Below, one piece after another: positions 11,951-23,407 of a stretch of 64,000 bases of DNA. The notes under the pieces were generated by a model that was given only the letters and a program-made list of their open reading frames with translations, had not been told where the DNA came from and did not search any database. Source of the DNA: Stenogyne calaminthoides (Eukaryota; Streptophyta; Magnoliopsida; Lamiales; Lamiaceae); the NCBI GenBank assembly GCA_037126765.1, contig JBBCBC010000033.1, positions 7,702,085-7,766,084 on the forward strand, read 5' to 3'. Both the position numbers and the translations under genes were made by a program. Position 1 is the stretch's first letter. Each line of letters opens with the position of its first letter.

Positions 11951-12189
11951 TATTGTATTAATTCCTTTGATACTCCCCCCTACTCTCCTTAACTCCATCA
12001 TGGAGAGTGGGGCCAATGAGTAAATTATTTTATTAATATGGGTAAAATTGTTTTAAGGGGATGAAATCCAAAGTTTTTGCTCTGATACCATAAAAGAATT
12101 TCGTCTTATCTAAAAGTTCAGAGAAGAGAGGAAATTATTTCATTATATTAAATTAATTCTCTTAATAGAAATACAATTAACTCATGAAA

Positions 12190-13131
12190 CTGAGACTAAC
12201 CTCAACGAGCTTTGCACTTTTGGGCTGAGATGAAGAAAGATAAAAGCCAGTTGATTCAGTTGTTGTATGGATTTGGTCAGGTGGAATTGAGATGGGAATA
12301 TTGTCAACCGCCTTCTTAATATCAATTTATGAGCATCCCTGCATCCTCGCGCTAAGTTGGTTTTACCAATTCTTTAACAAATTCTATTAGTGCAAATTGG
12401 AATTAAAAGTTTCGGAACCGTTTGTTCACTTTGAATCTGCATGTCTTGCTTGAGGTTAACATCAACTTCATCGTTTTCACGGAATCCACCAACTTCCAAC
12501 ACCGTCTCATCCCTTTCTTCGATAAATTTCAATTGGGAAAACCCTGGCGGAGACTAGAGATAGAAAAAAGTGAGTCGTAGATTGCGGAAATAGGAAATCA
12601 TGGACCATTATAGAGGGTATAAACTAGAAACCAGACAAAGCAAAAATTGGTAAGAAAAAAGTTAAAAGTCGAATTAAAGTTAGATTTTAGTGTGGAAAAA
12701 TTTCGAAAGATAAAGAAAGAAATATTGATCACATGAAGTGAATAAAGGCATCTCCAATGCTGAGAAAATCTGACCTTGTGTTGATGAAGGCTAAAGACGG
12801 TTAAACAGTTTCCATAGTAATCCAACACTTTCTCACCCCTTGCTTTGTCAAATTTCAATTTATGATCACAACTAGAGGTCGATGTAGTATCTTCCTTCAT
12901 ACTGCCAGCATGTGCAGAATTCAAAAGTTTTTCCTCCGCTTTCAGAATGTTTGATTGCACATTTATGTCATTGATCGTAATGTGAGTTTTTTTCTTTCCA
13001 TCTTTAGCAACTTTTTCATCAATGTTGTCATGTACGAGTTCATAAAGTTTTTCTCTCAAAAATAACTTTCGAGTTATCTCATGTGATGGGAAGAAAGGAA
13101 CAGATGGCTCCCAATCAGAAGGAGGGAACAT
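12190..13131 (-). pseudogene. Coding relic, possibly FRIGIDA-ESSENTIAL 1-like (CCCH protein C-terminal part)
   Basis: The minus strand has an open frame of 177 codons (13,131-12,598). It starts MFPPSDWEPSVPFFPSHEIT and runs through a charged stretch (KLYELVHDNIDEKVAKDGKK) to KVLDYYGNCL; the end is probably intron read-through. A second exon-like block lies at about 12,545-12,375 (ENDEVDVNLKQDMQIQSEQ) and a third near 12,240-12,190 (SSSQPKSAKLVEV). DWEPSxPF followed by a Ser-rich or basic region and a later acidic EVDV segment recalls the C-terminal half of plant FES1-type CCCH zinc-finger proteins, but no zinc finger is in the window and this match is from memory. It is the best preserved of three local copies (others at 8,079-8,160 and 10,534-10,380). 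I regard it as a gene fragment, not a working gene. Confidence 0.4.
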
Positions 13132-13184
13132 TAGCTTATATTGTGTGGCATGTATCCCTGGAATTATGATTTATCATTAATTTC

Positions 13185-13660
13185 TGTGAAGACAGATAGA
13201 GAAAAGTAAGTTGTAAATTGTGGAAATAGAAATTCATCAACCATTATAAGGATAGAGTGCATAAATCAGAAAACAGAAAAAAGAATGAAAGAAATGAACA
13301 TAGGGAAATTCTAGATGGCTTGGTGTAAAAGAGACAGTGTATTTTTCTTAAGGGCCGTAACTTTTCATGCTGACAAAACAAGGACCGTAACTTTAAAAAG
13401 TAGCAATTTTAGGACAAAAGTAGACTGAATGACCCGATTTCGGGCTTTAATTAGGGTAATTCAGGCTAGTTTGACCTGAAATTTATACTTTTTAAAGTTA
13501 TGATCCTTGTTTTGCCAGCCCGAAGAAGTTATGGTCCTTGTTTTGTCACCTCCAAAGTTAAAATTCTTTTAAAAAAATCCTTAAAAGAGATGTAAAAAAG
13601 AGAAAAAAATGTATGAAGAAAGAAGTAAAAGTCGAATAGAGTTTATTTTAGTGTGGAAAA
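13185..13660. repeat. Second copy of intron-like sequence from 12,545-12,710, carrying a MITE
   Basis: AGTAAGTTGTAAATTGTGGAAATAG at 13,205 resembles GTGAGTCGTAGATTGCGGAAATAG at 12,570 (compared as shorter blocks), and AAAAGTCGAAT...TTTTAGTGTGGAAAAAT recurs at 13,627-13,662 and 12,665-12,702. The duplicated stretch is interrupted by the foldback element at about 13,330-13,590. Confidence 0.65.
13330..13590. mobile_element. Foldback MITE of a local family
   Basis: The left half contains GACAAAACAAGGACCGTAAC and TTTAAAAAGTAGCAATTTTAGG; the right half contains the inverse pair, AAAGTTATGATCCTTGTTTTG. The centre has GATTTCGGGC. A related half-element is at 15,385-15,540 (AGGATCATAACTTTTGGGGG, AGGACTATAACTT, AGCAATTTTAGGCC). 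The exact ends and target duplication could not be fixed by eye. Confidence 0.65.
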
Positions 13661-13859
13661 ATTGATGAGAGTGAATACCATAAAAGTAATACAACTATGT
13701 TCATATGATAGTCAATAGGATCTATGAGAATTACAAATTCCAACCACTAAATAACTAAACAACACCTTTTACACAAAGAAATAAAATTCTTTTACAGATA
13801 TCAAGTCAAATAATCCAAAATCAAATATAAAATCTAAAATCCCAAATTCAACACACTCA

Positions 13860-16100
13860 AAACTCGATATTTTTTTTTGTGATTATCTAATTTCTTTTTA
13901 ATCTCTATTGACCTTTTTTAGATCGAAATGCATTATCAGATGCAACATCAACTTATTTGATATTTCATTCTGTTCTATATAATCCCACAAGCACCCTTCT
14001 CCAAATGCTAGATGTAACTTAATTTTATGATGCAGCATATTCAATGTCAATAAAGCATGAAATCTACTAAAAAGATACTAACCCTATCTATTTGAACCAA
14101 ACAAAATATATTTCATAAACAATAGACTACCTTTGTGACAATTAATCGTAGAGAACTCCAGATCCCTAAGAAATAACTTCTTCTCTTTTTAATTTTCCTT
14201 CCTAGTGAAGCTTGTACTCTCTGAGTGAGTACTTTCTTGATCTGTCAATTTTTTAATAATATTAAAAAAAATCACACAAAGAGGAAAATTAAATGAGCAA
14301 ATAATATTAATAAAATCATACCAAAACAACAATAGCTTCATGAGACAAAATCACTACTTAAATGTGGTTAAGTTTGTCTACTCTCCTCAATCATTAGATT
14401 TTTGCTTCAAGTCAGAGTGGCAGAATAGCCAGCGGAGGCTAAAGGGATGAAAGATTAGATTAGGGTTTTAAGAGCTCTTTTCTTTTTATAGGGTGAAATA
14501 TTTTAGAAGCGTGATTTCCTAGATGGGTAAAAATTATTTTCATTTATTTATATATTACATTTATGATTTTAGAGACAAATCTACATTACCCAGAGAGGTG
14601 GCACGTGTTCTCATACTTTTTTTTCTCTACTATATTTATATTATAGAAATTATATTAATTAGTATTAATATGTACCTAATTCTTAATCCTTAATTACATT
14701 TTCAATCTATGAAAACATGTAGGTTTCAATTGTAATAAATTTATGTTGTTAACTTGTTATGTAGTAAAGATATTCATAATATATATATATATATATGTGT
14801 GTGTATATACATGTTTTGGAACCATACAAATTTTATTAAAAGAGATATTACAATGGGTATTCAACCCATACAACGAACATTGCGGAAGCAACAATTAAAT
14901 CACGCAAAAATATTTTTATATTTGTATTTGAGACTAAATTTGAGAAATTTGAACATATATATTGGACTAAATTCGAAAAATAGATAATTATAGGACAATT
15001 TCAATAAATTAAGGTAAAAAGTTGTGAAACGAAAATGGTTTAAATCCCTCGCCATTCAGCAGCTTCCGGCTGAAAAAATGAGCAAGTGACCGACACATGA
15101 CCGAAACAACGTCGTTTAATGTGTTTCCGGACCATGTGAAACTGAATTGGTGAAATTTGAATATATATGGATAAAATTCGAAAAGCATATATATGGGACC
15201 ATTTCAAAAGTTATGGAACGAAAATGATTTTTAAATCCCTATATTTAACTATATTATGTCCTTTGCGCGATCAAAAAAAAAAAAGTATATTATGTCATTT
15301 TTCTTCAGATTTGTTTCCATTTTCCGTATTTAACTTAAGTTGTTGCATTCTATTTCTACACGTCGTACTAGGCTATCTAAAGATGGGAATTTTTTTTAAG
15401 GATCATAACTTTTGGGGGTTGCAGGCAAAGGACTGTAAACTTTTGGACACGCAAAAAAGAAAAGGACTATAACTTAAAAAAATAGCAATTTTAGGCCAAA
15501 TTAGCTCGAACAACCCTAATTCCGGCCTGAAATCGGGTTAAATAAATAACAAACTACATGACCAAATTGATATCTTATCCTATCAAAATTGAAAAAGTAA
15601 CAAACTACTGGACTTAAATTAAATGCGACCTCGGTTATAGAACAACTTTTTTTATAATTCACTCCATAATTGCTGTTTTTCTGGAAAGACTTGAGTTATA
15701 GCGCACCATATTTCATCAGCTGGAGTAGCAAACCACATTATTTTGGGACAAATTTGTCATTTATATACAGTCGGAGTATTTTGCTGCAAATGACTTTCAG
15801 TATATGCCACATGTATATTGATAGTATCATTATATATATATAAACTGGGTTGACATTATGCCAAACGATAAAAAATTTAATGTCCTACTTTTGTCAAATT
15901 AAATTTTATTGTCCTTAAATTGACACCACCTAAGTTAAGGACGTTAAATAGTATTTATATGTAAAATTATTTTTTATATTTATATATAAATTTTTATTTA
16001 AAAATACATGAAATATCTTGTAGATCAGGATTAAAGGTTTAATATTTAAAATAAGTTGAAATTTAGGGGTGTTACAATGGACATAAACTTTTATAAAATT
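13860..16100. other. AT-rich intergenic DNA
   Basis: No coding region supported. Contents: a half-copy of the foldback family at 15,385-15,540, (TA/TG)n at 14,778-14,805, and further fragments with TTAATGTCCTACTTTTGTC / TTGTCCTTAAATTGAC at 15,880-15,940 that look like another decayed MITE. Open frames at 14,754-14,987 and 15,167-15,472 lack recognisable motifs. Confidence 0.4.
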
Positions 16101-16129
16101 TTACCCCGAGATTGGATGCAATTTCAAAG

Positions 16130-17170
16130 AACCGAATAATTCCTTTCATCGTTTTGGCATTTGAGTGGATGTTTGCCAATAAGAACCATGTCATCAGTGA
16201 ATCGTAAGTGGCTAATTTTGATTCTATCCACTCCAATTTCACACCCTTCGAACACTTAAATTTGGTCTGGTTTTCTCATCATACATCTTAGTCCCTCTGC
16301 TTGCGATTAGGAATAAGAATGGAGATAGGGGATCTCCCTGTCTAATTCCTTTTTGTAAGTTTAACTCCTTTGACGGGCTTCCGTTCACTAAAACTGACAT
16401 TGATGTTGAAGAAAGATACACTACAAAAAAATAGAGGGTTGCCTACGGAATATTCCTAAAAATAAAGGATTGCCTAGGGAATATTTCAATTTGCCTAGGC
16501 ATTTTTATTCATAGGCAAATTTGCCTACGGAATGTAATTCGTAGGTAAATTTATTTGTAAATCATTTCTAAACCACAAATATAATTGCCTACAAAAATGT
16601 AAGTTGTCTAGGAAATTATCTTTTGTAGTTAATTAGTTTTCCTACGGAAATTAGGAATGTGTAGGTAGTTCCATGGTAGGTAATTTATTTGCCTAGAAAA
16701 TTATTTTGTGCAGGTAACTTTTCATAGATTTTTCTAAAAAATGGTAGGCAAATCCTAGGGAATAGTCACTTTTAAGGACCAAATTATTTTTGTAAGAATA
16801 TTTCATAGGCATTTGAAATTTTTGGTAGGCAATTCTTCATTTTCTTGTAGTGATACCCCCTTATCCATTGTTCATTTTCAATAAAAGTTCATCCCGCACA
16901 TCATCTCGTCAATGTGTTCCCATAAAATTGAATAATATGCTTTATTGAAATCCACTTTAAAGATATGCCTTCAAGTTTACTTTGTTTCAAGAAAATCAAT
17001 TGATTCGTTTAACATCAGGATGTTATTCAAGATTTGTTTCTTCCCCACGAATGCACTTTGATTCTCCAGAATTTCCTCATTTACGACTTTGGATAGTCTG
17101 TTTTTTCAACACTTCCACCAGAATCTTGTATGCACAACCGATTAAAGAAATCGGTATCAAGCCTTTCAAC
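16130..17170 (-). pseudogene. LINE (L1-type) reverse transcriptase relic, split by a small CACTA element
   Basis: Minus-strand blocks in the order expected for plant L1 reverse transcriptase: PISLIGCAYKILVEVLKKQ (17,160-17,100), QSAFVGKKQILNNILMLNES (17,062-17,003), a KVDFNKAYYSILWEHIDEMM-like block (16,965-16,900), then after the insertion SVLVNGSPSKELNLQKGIRQGDPLSPFLF (16,400-16,312, motifs compared in parts) and RFTDDMVLIGKHPL (16,215-16,174). The last is the catalytic DD box in the form FTDDM where most LINEs have FADD. Stops and shifts break the frame, and the endonuclease and RNase H regions are absent. Confidence 0.8.
16419..16852. mobile_element. Small non-autonomous CACTA element, ATA target duplication
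   Basis: 434 bp, starting CACTACAAAAAAATAG and ending TTTTCTTGTAGTG, flanked by ATA at 16,416-16,418 and 16,853-16,855. The interior has many direct and inverted copies of TTGCCTACGGAAT / TTGCCTAGG / CATAGGCAA, the clustered short subterminal motifs expected for CACTA transposase binding. It has no coding capacity. It sits inside the LINE reverse transcriptase relic, giving the relative age of the two. Confidence 0.9.
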
Positions 17171-17174
17171 AATG

Positions 17175-17440
17175 AAATCGAGGTCAAGCTGTTGGAAGTT
17201 CTGAGTACCTCGCCAAAATATGTTTTCAATCAAATCAATGAAAGGAAGCTCCTCAACCAACCGAGGAAAATTGTCAAGGGGAATGAGAAAATGAATCCCA
17301 ACAAATATTGTCATTATAATGAGAGCATCGGCCATAACACCAGCGAATGCCGAGATCTTTTATGGCAACTGTGGAAGCTGTACGAGGATGGCAAGTTAAC
17401 GCTTTTGTGTAATAATTGGTGCAAGAGTAGCTCTTTATTA
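17175..17440 (+). pseudogene. Ty3/gypsy gag fragment with zinc-knuckle-like block
   Basis: The plus-strand frame runs from NEIEVKLLEVLSTSPKYVF through KLLNQPRKIVKGNEKMNPNK to YCHYNESIGHNTSECRDL and LWKLYEDGKL. The YCxxxxxxGHxTxEC pattern followed by a short helical segment is typical of the C-terminal part of plant gypsy Gag polyproteins, including the common form KYCxxHxxxGHxTEEC. The first spacing residues differ (YCHYNESIGHNTSEC). The ORF's start at 16,982 reads through the LINE relic, so the element boundary is about 17,170. No protease or polymerase follows; an LTR-like sequence begins only a few bases after it, implying an internal deletion. Confidence 0.6.
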
Positions 17441-17441
17441 C

Positions 17442-18492
17442 TGTAAGCAAATAAAATTTGCACCCAATTAAATGATGACACGTGTACAATTTTATATTAA
17501 TATAAAATAAAAATATTTATTTATTTATTGGGAATTTACTAAATTAATTCTCCAAATTAAATAATTATATGATTGATATTTAATATATATACACGGTTCA
17601 AGCCAGTTAAATTTCGCGAGCATTCAAATACTCGTATGTGGCAAATCGGACTGATATTCAGTCATAAATAGAAGGAAATTAATGGCAAATCAATCAAATT
17701 AATGATTTAAGTTCAATTGTGCCAATTAAATCCTTTCGACCAACTAGAGGCCGCCACGTGGCACCTCAAGAAGGGAAGGTTTGTCACCTCACCCTATAAA
17801 TAGGGGTCCAAACTCTTCATTTCAGACACCAACATTCATACGATCCTAGACGAGCAAGACGAGAAGAGTCCAGAGCTCCATTCAACCGTTCTTGAAGATT
17901 CGAAGCAATTTCAAAGGCATTCTTCGTGCAAATCTAGCCAGAAACAACGTTCGGTCAGAGATTAAGGCTTGAAGTCCCTCCGATCAGACGTTTCTTCAAA
18001 GGCGAACTTTGAAGAGTCAAAGGCGTTCTTCACCAGCTCCAAGGCATTCTTCATGAAATCGTCCAGGAACGACTCCAAATCCGAGATCAAGGCTCAAAAC
18101 CCCTTCGATTCAGCGTTTCTCCAAAGATGTTCTTCGTGCAACCCTTGAAGATTCGAAGATCTTCATCAAGCATTTTAAACATTTAAAGGCATTCTTCATC
18201 AATATTCGAAGAAGTTCGTCCAAAAGTCATTTGATTCAAAACAAGACGTTCAGTCCTTGAATCAACGTTTCAAGTCTCCAAATTCAACTCCATACAAGAT
18301 TAAGGCGAGGACCGTTACAAAAAGCCGTCCAAGTCAAGGTCAAAGTCAAAGAAGAGAAGAATCAGAAGAACAAGTCAGAGTTTGAACCCGCTAATATCAA
18401 CACTTCAATTAGAAGAAATTAAGTTGTAAACATATTCCGTGTTTTATATATTAATTCACGAAATTTGTAGTTACAATTACAATTTTAACGCA
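17442..18492 (+). mobile_element. LTR-like sequence linked to the gypsy fragment
   Basis: Starts TGTAAGCAAATAAAATTTGC and ends TTACAATTTTAACGCA. It has a promoter-like CACGTGGC (17,755) and CCTATAAATAGGGG (17,791). Downstream of the TATA box are short repeated motifs, AAGGCATTCTTC and GATTCGAAGA, scattered at 17,890-18,230. A plus-strand TATA and TG...CA ends fit an LTR in the same orientation as the gag piece. No second LTR, clear primer-binding site or target duplication was found, so the boundaries are provisional. Confidence 0.5.
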
Positions 18493-19025
18493 GAAGGCAT
18501 CAGGAAAAGGGACACACCTGAAAATGAATAAGGTATAGGCTGAATCGTTGATTATATTTGAGGATAGCTTCAAAAGGCGGCCGAGATGAAAAAAATGGCT
18601 TAGAAAAGAAAAGGCTTCTGAAACCAAGGAGCTTTGCCATTCATCAAAACAATCTACTGTTGTTGTTCGTATAATTAAAAATAGGGTGGTGTAACTGTAA
18701 CTCTAAGCATACACATGTAGGAAAATGTCTCTGATCATTTGACCTTACAAAAGGCTGGAATAATTAATCGAATCAAATAAAATTCTTAACTAAATAATTA
18801 ATCGAATCAAATTAATATTCAAAGTAGTTAATGCAATTTATTTTTCAAGAGCATGTTGACTGATTTAGCAGCTTCAAACTGATTTTATTTAGAGAAAAAG
18901 GGAATGAACATTCTGGCACTGAAACCAAATCTGCCAAAAACAAATAAGTGATTTTTTAAGCAAGACAGACGCAACCTCCCTCCCTCCTAAGTAAGCATTA
19001 TTTAAAAGCACAGTTAAGTTGTCTT

Positions 19026-20923
19026 TTAGGATTTGGGATCTTGGTCCACGAACTCCCACTGAGGAGGCTCAGGAGATGAAATTTCTCCAGAATGCAAAAC
19101 TTTCTTGAGCCATTTAACCTTGTTTAAGTATTCCTCCAGTTCCATGATTGCTCCTTCTATTGTGTCTGGATACTTGGAGCTGCTATTCCCACCCTCTTCG
19201 TCTTTTTCTTCTTCTGGGGATCTTTTCTTGATCATTTCTTCTTTTGCTCTTGAACTCTTGGCCTCATCAGAAAAGGCGGACTTGGACGCAACACCATCAA
19301 TAGCTACTGCTCCTTCCTTTAGGGCCAGCTTTGGGCTGCTATTACGACCCTCTTCTTCTTTTCTTCTTCTTCTTCCTTGGACCGCTTCTTGATCATCTCT
19401 TCTTTTGTTCTTGTGCTCTTGGCCTCATCAGAAAAGGCGGACTTGGACGCAACACCATCAATAGTTAGGGCCAGCTTTGGGCTGCTATTACGACCCTCTT
19501 CTTCTTTTTCTTCTTCTTCTTCCTTGGACCGCTTCTTGATCATCTCTTCTTTTGTTCTTGTGCTCTTGGCCTCATCAGAAAAGGCGGACTTGGACGCAAC
19601 ACCATCAATAGTTAGGGCCAGCTTTGGGCTGCTATTACGACCCTCTTCTTCTTTTTCTTCTTCTTCTTCCTTGGACCGCTTCTTGATCATCTCTTCTTTT
19701 GTTCTTGTGCTCTTGGCCTCATCAGAAAAGGCTGACTTGGACGGAACACCATCAATACCTGCTAAAATGACATCAAAACACAATTGTTTTAACTAAACAC
19801 CCTTGCTCAATAGATTTCATATATGATAGATAATAGAATAGTTGATCACACCTTGATTTGTAGGTTTCATAACCCGAGCAAAAGGGCAGCCACTCTCCCC
19901 TTCCTACAATGTTATTTAAAATATATAAGTATGTTTACCCCTATGACATAAAACAAAATCAAGGATTCCTCAATAAGACATAGATTATAACATCACATAT
20001 TACAATATTACTAGCTGATGCAACATACAAGTTGAGGAAAGACATTCAATTACAAGAGATGAGATAACAAACCTGACAAGGTATGACAGTCCAACCTTGT
20101 TCTGGAGACCAATCTAAAGATGGGCGTACATCCTTGTACACAACTTCATAAATTGAATCTTCACCGAAAGGTGGTGTTTTCAGCTCAATCTAAAGAAAGT
20201 CGAAACAGGTTAATATTAACTACGCTAACGACCAATGAACAATTATTTCATATCTGCATTATCTAATGTGATTTCCCTTTTTTTGCTTTTTTGGAGGGAC
20301 TCAAGTTTTACAATTTCAAATCAGGCAGAAGATAGTGGCAGGAATTATTACCTGGGCCTTATCATGCTCAATAACTGAGTTATTTTTCCAGACCAATAAA
20401 AACCATCTGACCACCAGTCGACGAAATCCCCGACCTTCCAGGGATTATCAACAATCACAGTCACTTGTGACAGCCTTTGCTTTTCATTATTTTATATTGG
20501 TGGGTACTGTGGCCTCAGCATCAATTCCGTATGTTTCCCTTTTCCCTTCCCCGAAGGATGAGGGCCCAACTGATATAATCTCAGTGTTATCAATTCTGCA
20601 CAAACCCATAAATCTAAATTTTAAAAAACATGTACGAAAATTGCAGCATTCTCGATCAATAACAGGAACTTACTGTCATCTGGGAAGTCATAATATTCTA
20701 AGAGATGCACATCTCTTCCTTGCTTCATGGTTATTTCTCTAATCTGATGAACAAAATAGAGATGCTTAATTTGACATAAGTATTATTGACATTTACATGT
20801 AAAAGTAGAGACTATATATATTACCTTGCAGCGGAACCATGCACCACGAAAACCAATCTGGAAAGACTTTGCTTCAACCAGGTCTCCAACTTTGAAACCT
20901 GGATAATTACTCTTTCCCTCCAT
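19026..20923 (-). pseudogene. Agenet/Tudor-like domain gene, six coding exons, frame broken at three points
   Basis: Exons (minus): 20,923-20,825, 20,743-20,674, 20,595-20,352, 20,189-20,073, 19,903-19,852 and about 19,762-19,026 (TAA). All introns are GT-AG. The protein starts MEGKSNYPGFKVGDLVEAKS, then GFRGAWFRCK, LLEYYDFPDD (first Agenet-type unit), WKVGDFVDWWSDGFYWSGKI and EDSIYEVVYKDVRPSLDWSP (second unit), and ends in an acidic/basic tail and a helix (LEEYLNKVKWLKKVL). Agenet domains are plant Tudor-family folds that bind modified histone tails or methylated ligands in the nucleus; this gene's partner is unknown. Three lesions are seen: an in-frame TAA at 20,494-20,492, a missing base near 20,376, and a missing base in the repeat near 19,360. 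Splice sites and both domain blocks are otherwise well preserved, so the gene is either recently dead or misread in the assembly. A 5' UTR intron is likely (about 20,945-21,040). Confidence 0.75.
19200..19765 (-). repeat. 147-bp coding tandem repeat in the last Agenet-gene exon
   Basis: About four units, the last three nearly identical (starts AGGGCCAGCTTTGGGCTGC at 19,321, 19,467 and 19,614). The spacing is 146 then 147 bp. Each unit encodes 49 residues with SKSAFSDEAKSTRTKEEMIK followed by KRSKEEEEEKEEEGRNSSPK, a charged, disordered or coiled segment. The 146-bp unit lost a base and shifts the frame. The unit nearest the stop (19,200-19,320) is more diverged. Confidence 0.9.
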
Positions 20924-21099
20924 CACAATTTGTATGTATTCCCACCTATACACACGCAAAACACCAGAGAGAACCTAAATCAATTTCTTCAATGTTCCAT
21001 AAAAATTTAAGGAGGAATTGAAAATTGAGACTGCAAACCTGGATTCGCTTTCAGTGCCAATTTCTACTTCTCCACAACTCAAACAACAAGAAATTCAAA

Positions 21100-22173
21100 G
21101 GCAAGGGTTTCTCTATTGAAGGTAAATCAGTTAGGAAAAAATTAGGGCCCCTCTGATTATTCAAATTGCGTAAAAACTTTTTGGTAAATGGAATCGGAAA
21201 GCTTCCATTGGTGGGTTTTGGCTACAAATTTGGTAATGTTGCGTAAGTAAATGAGCAATTACTACCCCAAAATTTGTTCAAAAGTCAACCGAAGTTTGTG
21301 GAAATTATTAATTACTAATATTAATGAAATTCTGACAAGTAAATATTTTCAGTAATAATAAAAAATTATAAGAGAGATTTTCTATTCATTCGAAATCGCC
21401 ACAGAAGAGTCCCGTCCAAAAAAAAAAAAAAGAAATCGCCACAGAAGAGTAGCAGCTTATCTGAAACAATGGAGGGCGTTGCTAGTATCAGAGCATCGCC
21501 CATTTAGCAATCCAAAATCTTATATGATAAAACTTGTTGGTTATAATGTGAAAATTGTATCGCTGTAAAGAGTTTGCTGGGCTTCTTTACCTTTTGCATG
21601 GTTTTTCTAGTTATAATACTGAAAAGGACATGTATTTTCTATTGATTCAATATGTTTGTGGGATATTGTTGGAATTTATTAGCACGTAAAGTAGTTAAAC
21701 ATGCGCATCCAATAAACAGATTCACCAGCAACAACAAATAACAATTGCATAATTAAAATAATAGAATACGTATAAAGGAATTCTTACCATGCTTCTCCAG
21801 ATGAACTTGCTAGGAATTTTATGGAAAAAATAGTTTCTTGTGTATTTCTGGATCCCAAAGACTCATATATATAGGTGTGATTTTGCTTAAAACCTAAGCA
21901 ATTTTTCAATTGGAAATATAGTCCAAATCCATCTAGAATTAAATCACATAGATTTGTTACCTTCTATATATTTTCCTACAATAATATTTTATATATTATT
22001 TTAAATTTTATATTTAATTAAATCCAATTTAATTAAATAATAATGGTAATAATAATTTCATATAATTATTATTATTATACTAGTTCTCATACCCGCATAA
22101 GAATTAAATTTTTTTCTATTGTGAATGATAAATATTTATTATTTTAAAATTTTGAAAAATCTAAGTTAAAATT

Positions 22174-22217
<44 letters not shown>

Positions 22218-22950
22218 GTGCGTAAATATAATTAACTATAAATCTTGAAAATCCTTCAATTAATTAAATTTTTCAGAGATATTATAAAATATGGAATAAG
22301 ATAAAATTTTGACTAAAATATAATATACCAAATTATGCATAGATAAGATTATTTATAAATTTAGAAAATCTTTCAAACAATTATATTTTCAGTGATATTG
22401 TAAAATATATATTTGGCTAAGATTGAATTTTTTTTTAACAATAATGTTTAAATATTAATTAAAATAACAGTGTCCATAAAAATGTTAAATGAATCTTTTT
22501 GCAATTTTTAATTATAATTATGAATTATGGAATCTAAATTAGTCAAATATTACGACTATAAGTATTAATTAAATAAATTATATTGTATTCATATAAATTG
22601 CATTAAAATCTCAAAATAAATCATTATCTAAATTGTTTATTTATAGTCATAAATTGTTTAAATTGTGTAGAATCTTCCTCGTATTAATTACATTAATTAA
22701 TTGCGAATATATAACTAAAGGTCGCGTAACATATATAGTTAGATTTTCATGCATGCTTGATGTGTAATAAATTGTTTCTAAAATTATTAAATATTTAAAA
22801 AATATCCAGTAGAGAATTTTCGGACTTGATTTGCGTTCAAGGTGTGAACAATATTGATGTAGATTTCCTATTATCATTAATAAAAATAAATTTTAAATAA
22901 ACAATTTAATGTAGAGTAATATAGATCATATTCATAATGTGAAATAAATT
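21100..22950. other. Intergenic AT-rich DNA upstream of the Agenet gene
   Basis: No gene. GAAATCGCCACAGAAGAGT occurs twice (21,397 and 21,433) around an A-run. A (TA)n microsatellite lies at about 22,178-22,215. The remainder is very AT-rich with no convincing frame or RNA gene. Confidence 0.5.
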
Positions 22951-22964
22951 TGTATACAATATAG

Positions 22965-23407
22965 CAATGTTTTCAAAATCGGGTTGAACCGGCCGGTTCA
23001 ACCGGTTGAACCGGGAACCGGCCGGCAACCCGGTTAAAAAGCACCTATATAACCGGATTTCAGGTTGAACCGGTCAAAACCCGGTTCAACCGGAAAAAAC
23101 CGGTTTTTTTTTTTTTTTTTTAAAATTAAATTATTAATTTATATTAAATTTTTAAAATTTTAAATCTATATTCCTCTCACATTTTTCTCTAACACTTTCG
23201 ATGTGGGATAAATGTATGAGGTGAGACAAAATTTATAAAATATGATATGAAAAGTTATAAAATATATATTTAAATTTTTGTATGTGTATACTTATTTTAT
23301 TTTTTTAACTAAACATAGAAAACGGTTGAACCGCCGGTTGAACCGGTCCGACCGGTTGAACCGGTGGTCTGTCCGGTTCGATCACCGGTTCGGTTATGAA
23401 AACATTG
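22965..23407. mobile_element. hAT-like MITE rich in AACCGG, 8-bp target duplication
   Basis: 443 bp with terminal CAATGTTTTCAAAATCG and inverted counterpart GGTTATGAAAACATTG, flanked by CAATATAG at 22,957-22,964 and 23,408-23,415. Both ends carry dense GGTTGAACCGG / CCGGTTCAACC repeats in direct and inverted order, so each end can fold on itself as well as pair with the other. The centre is AT-rich with a T-run. The exact 8-bp duplication supports hAT-type insertion. Confidence 0.9.
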
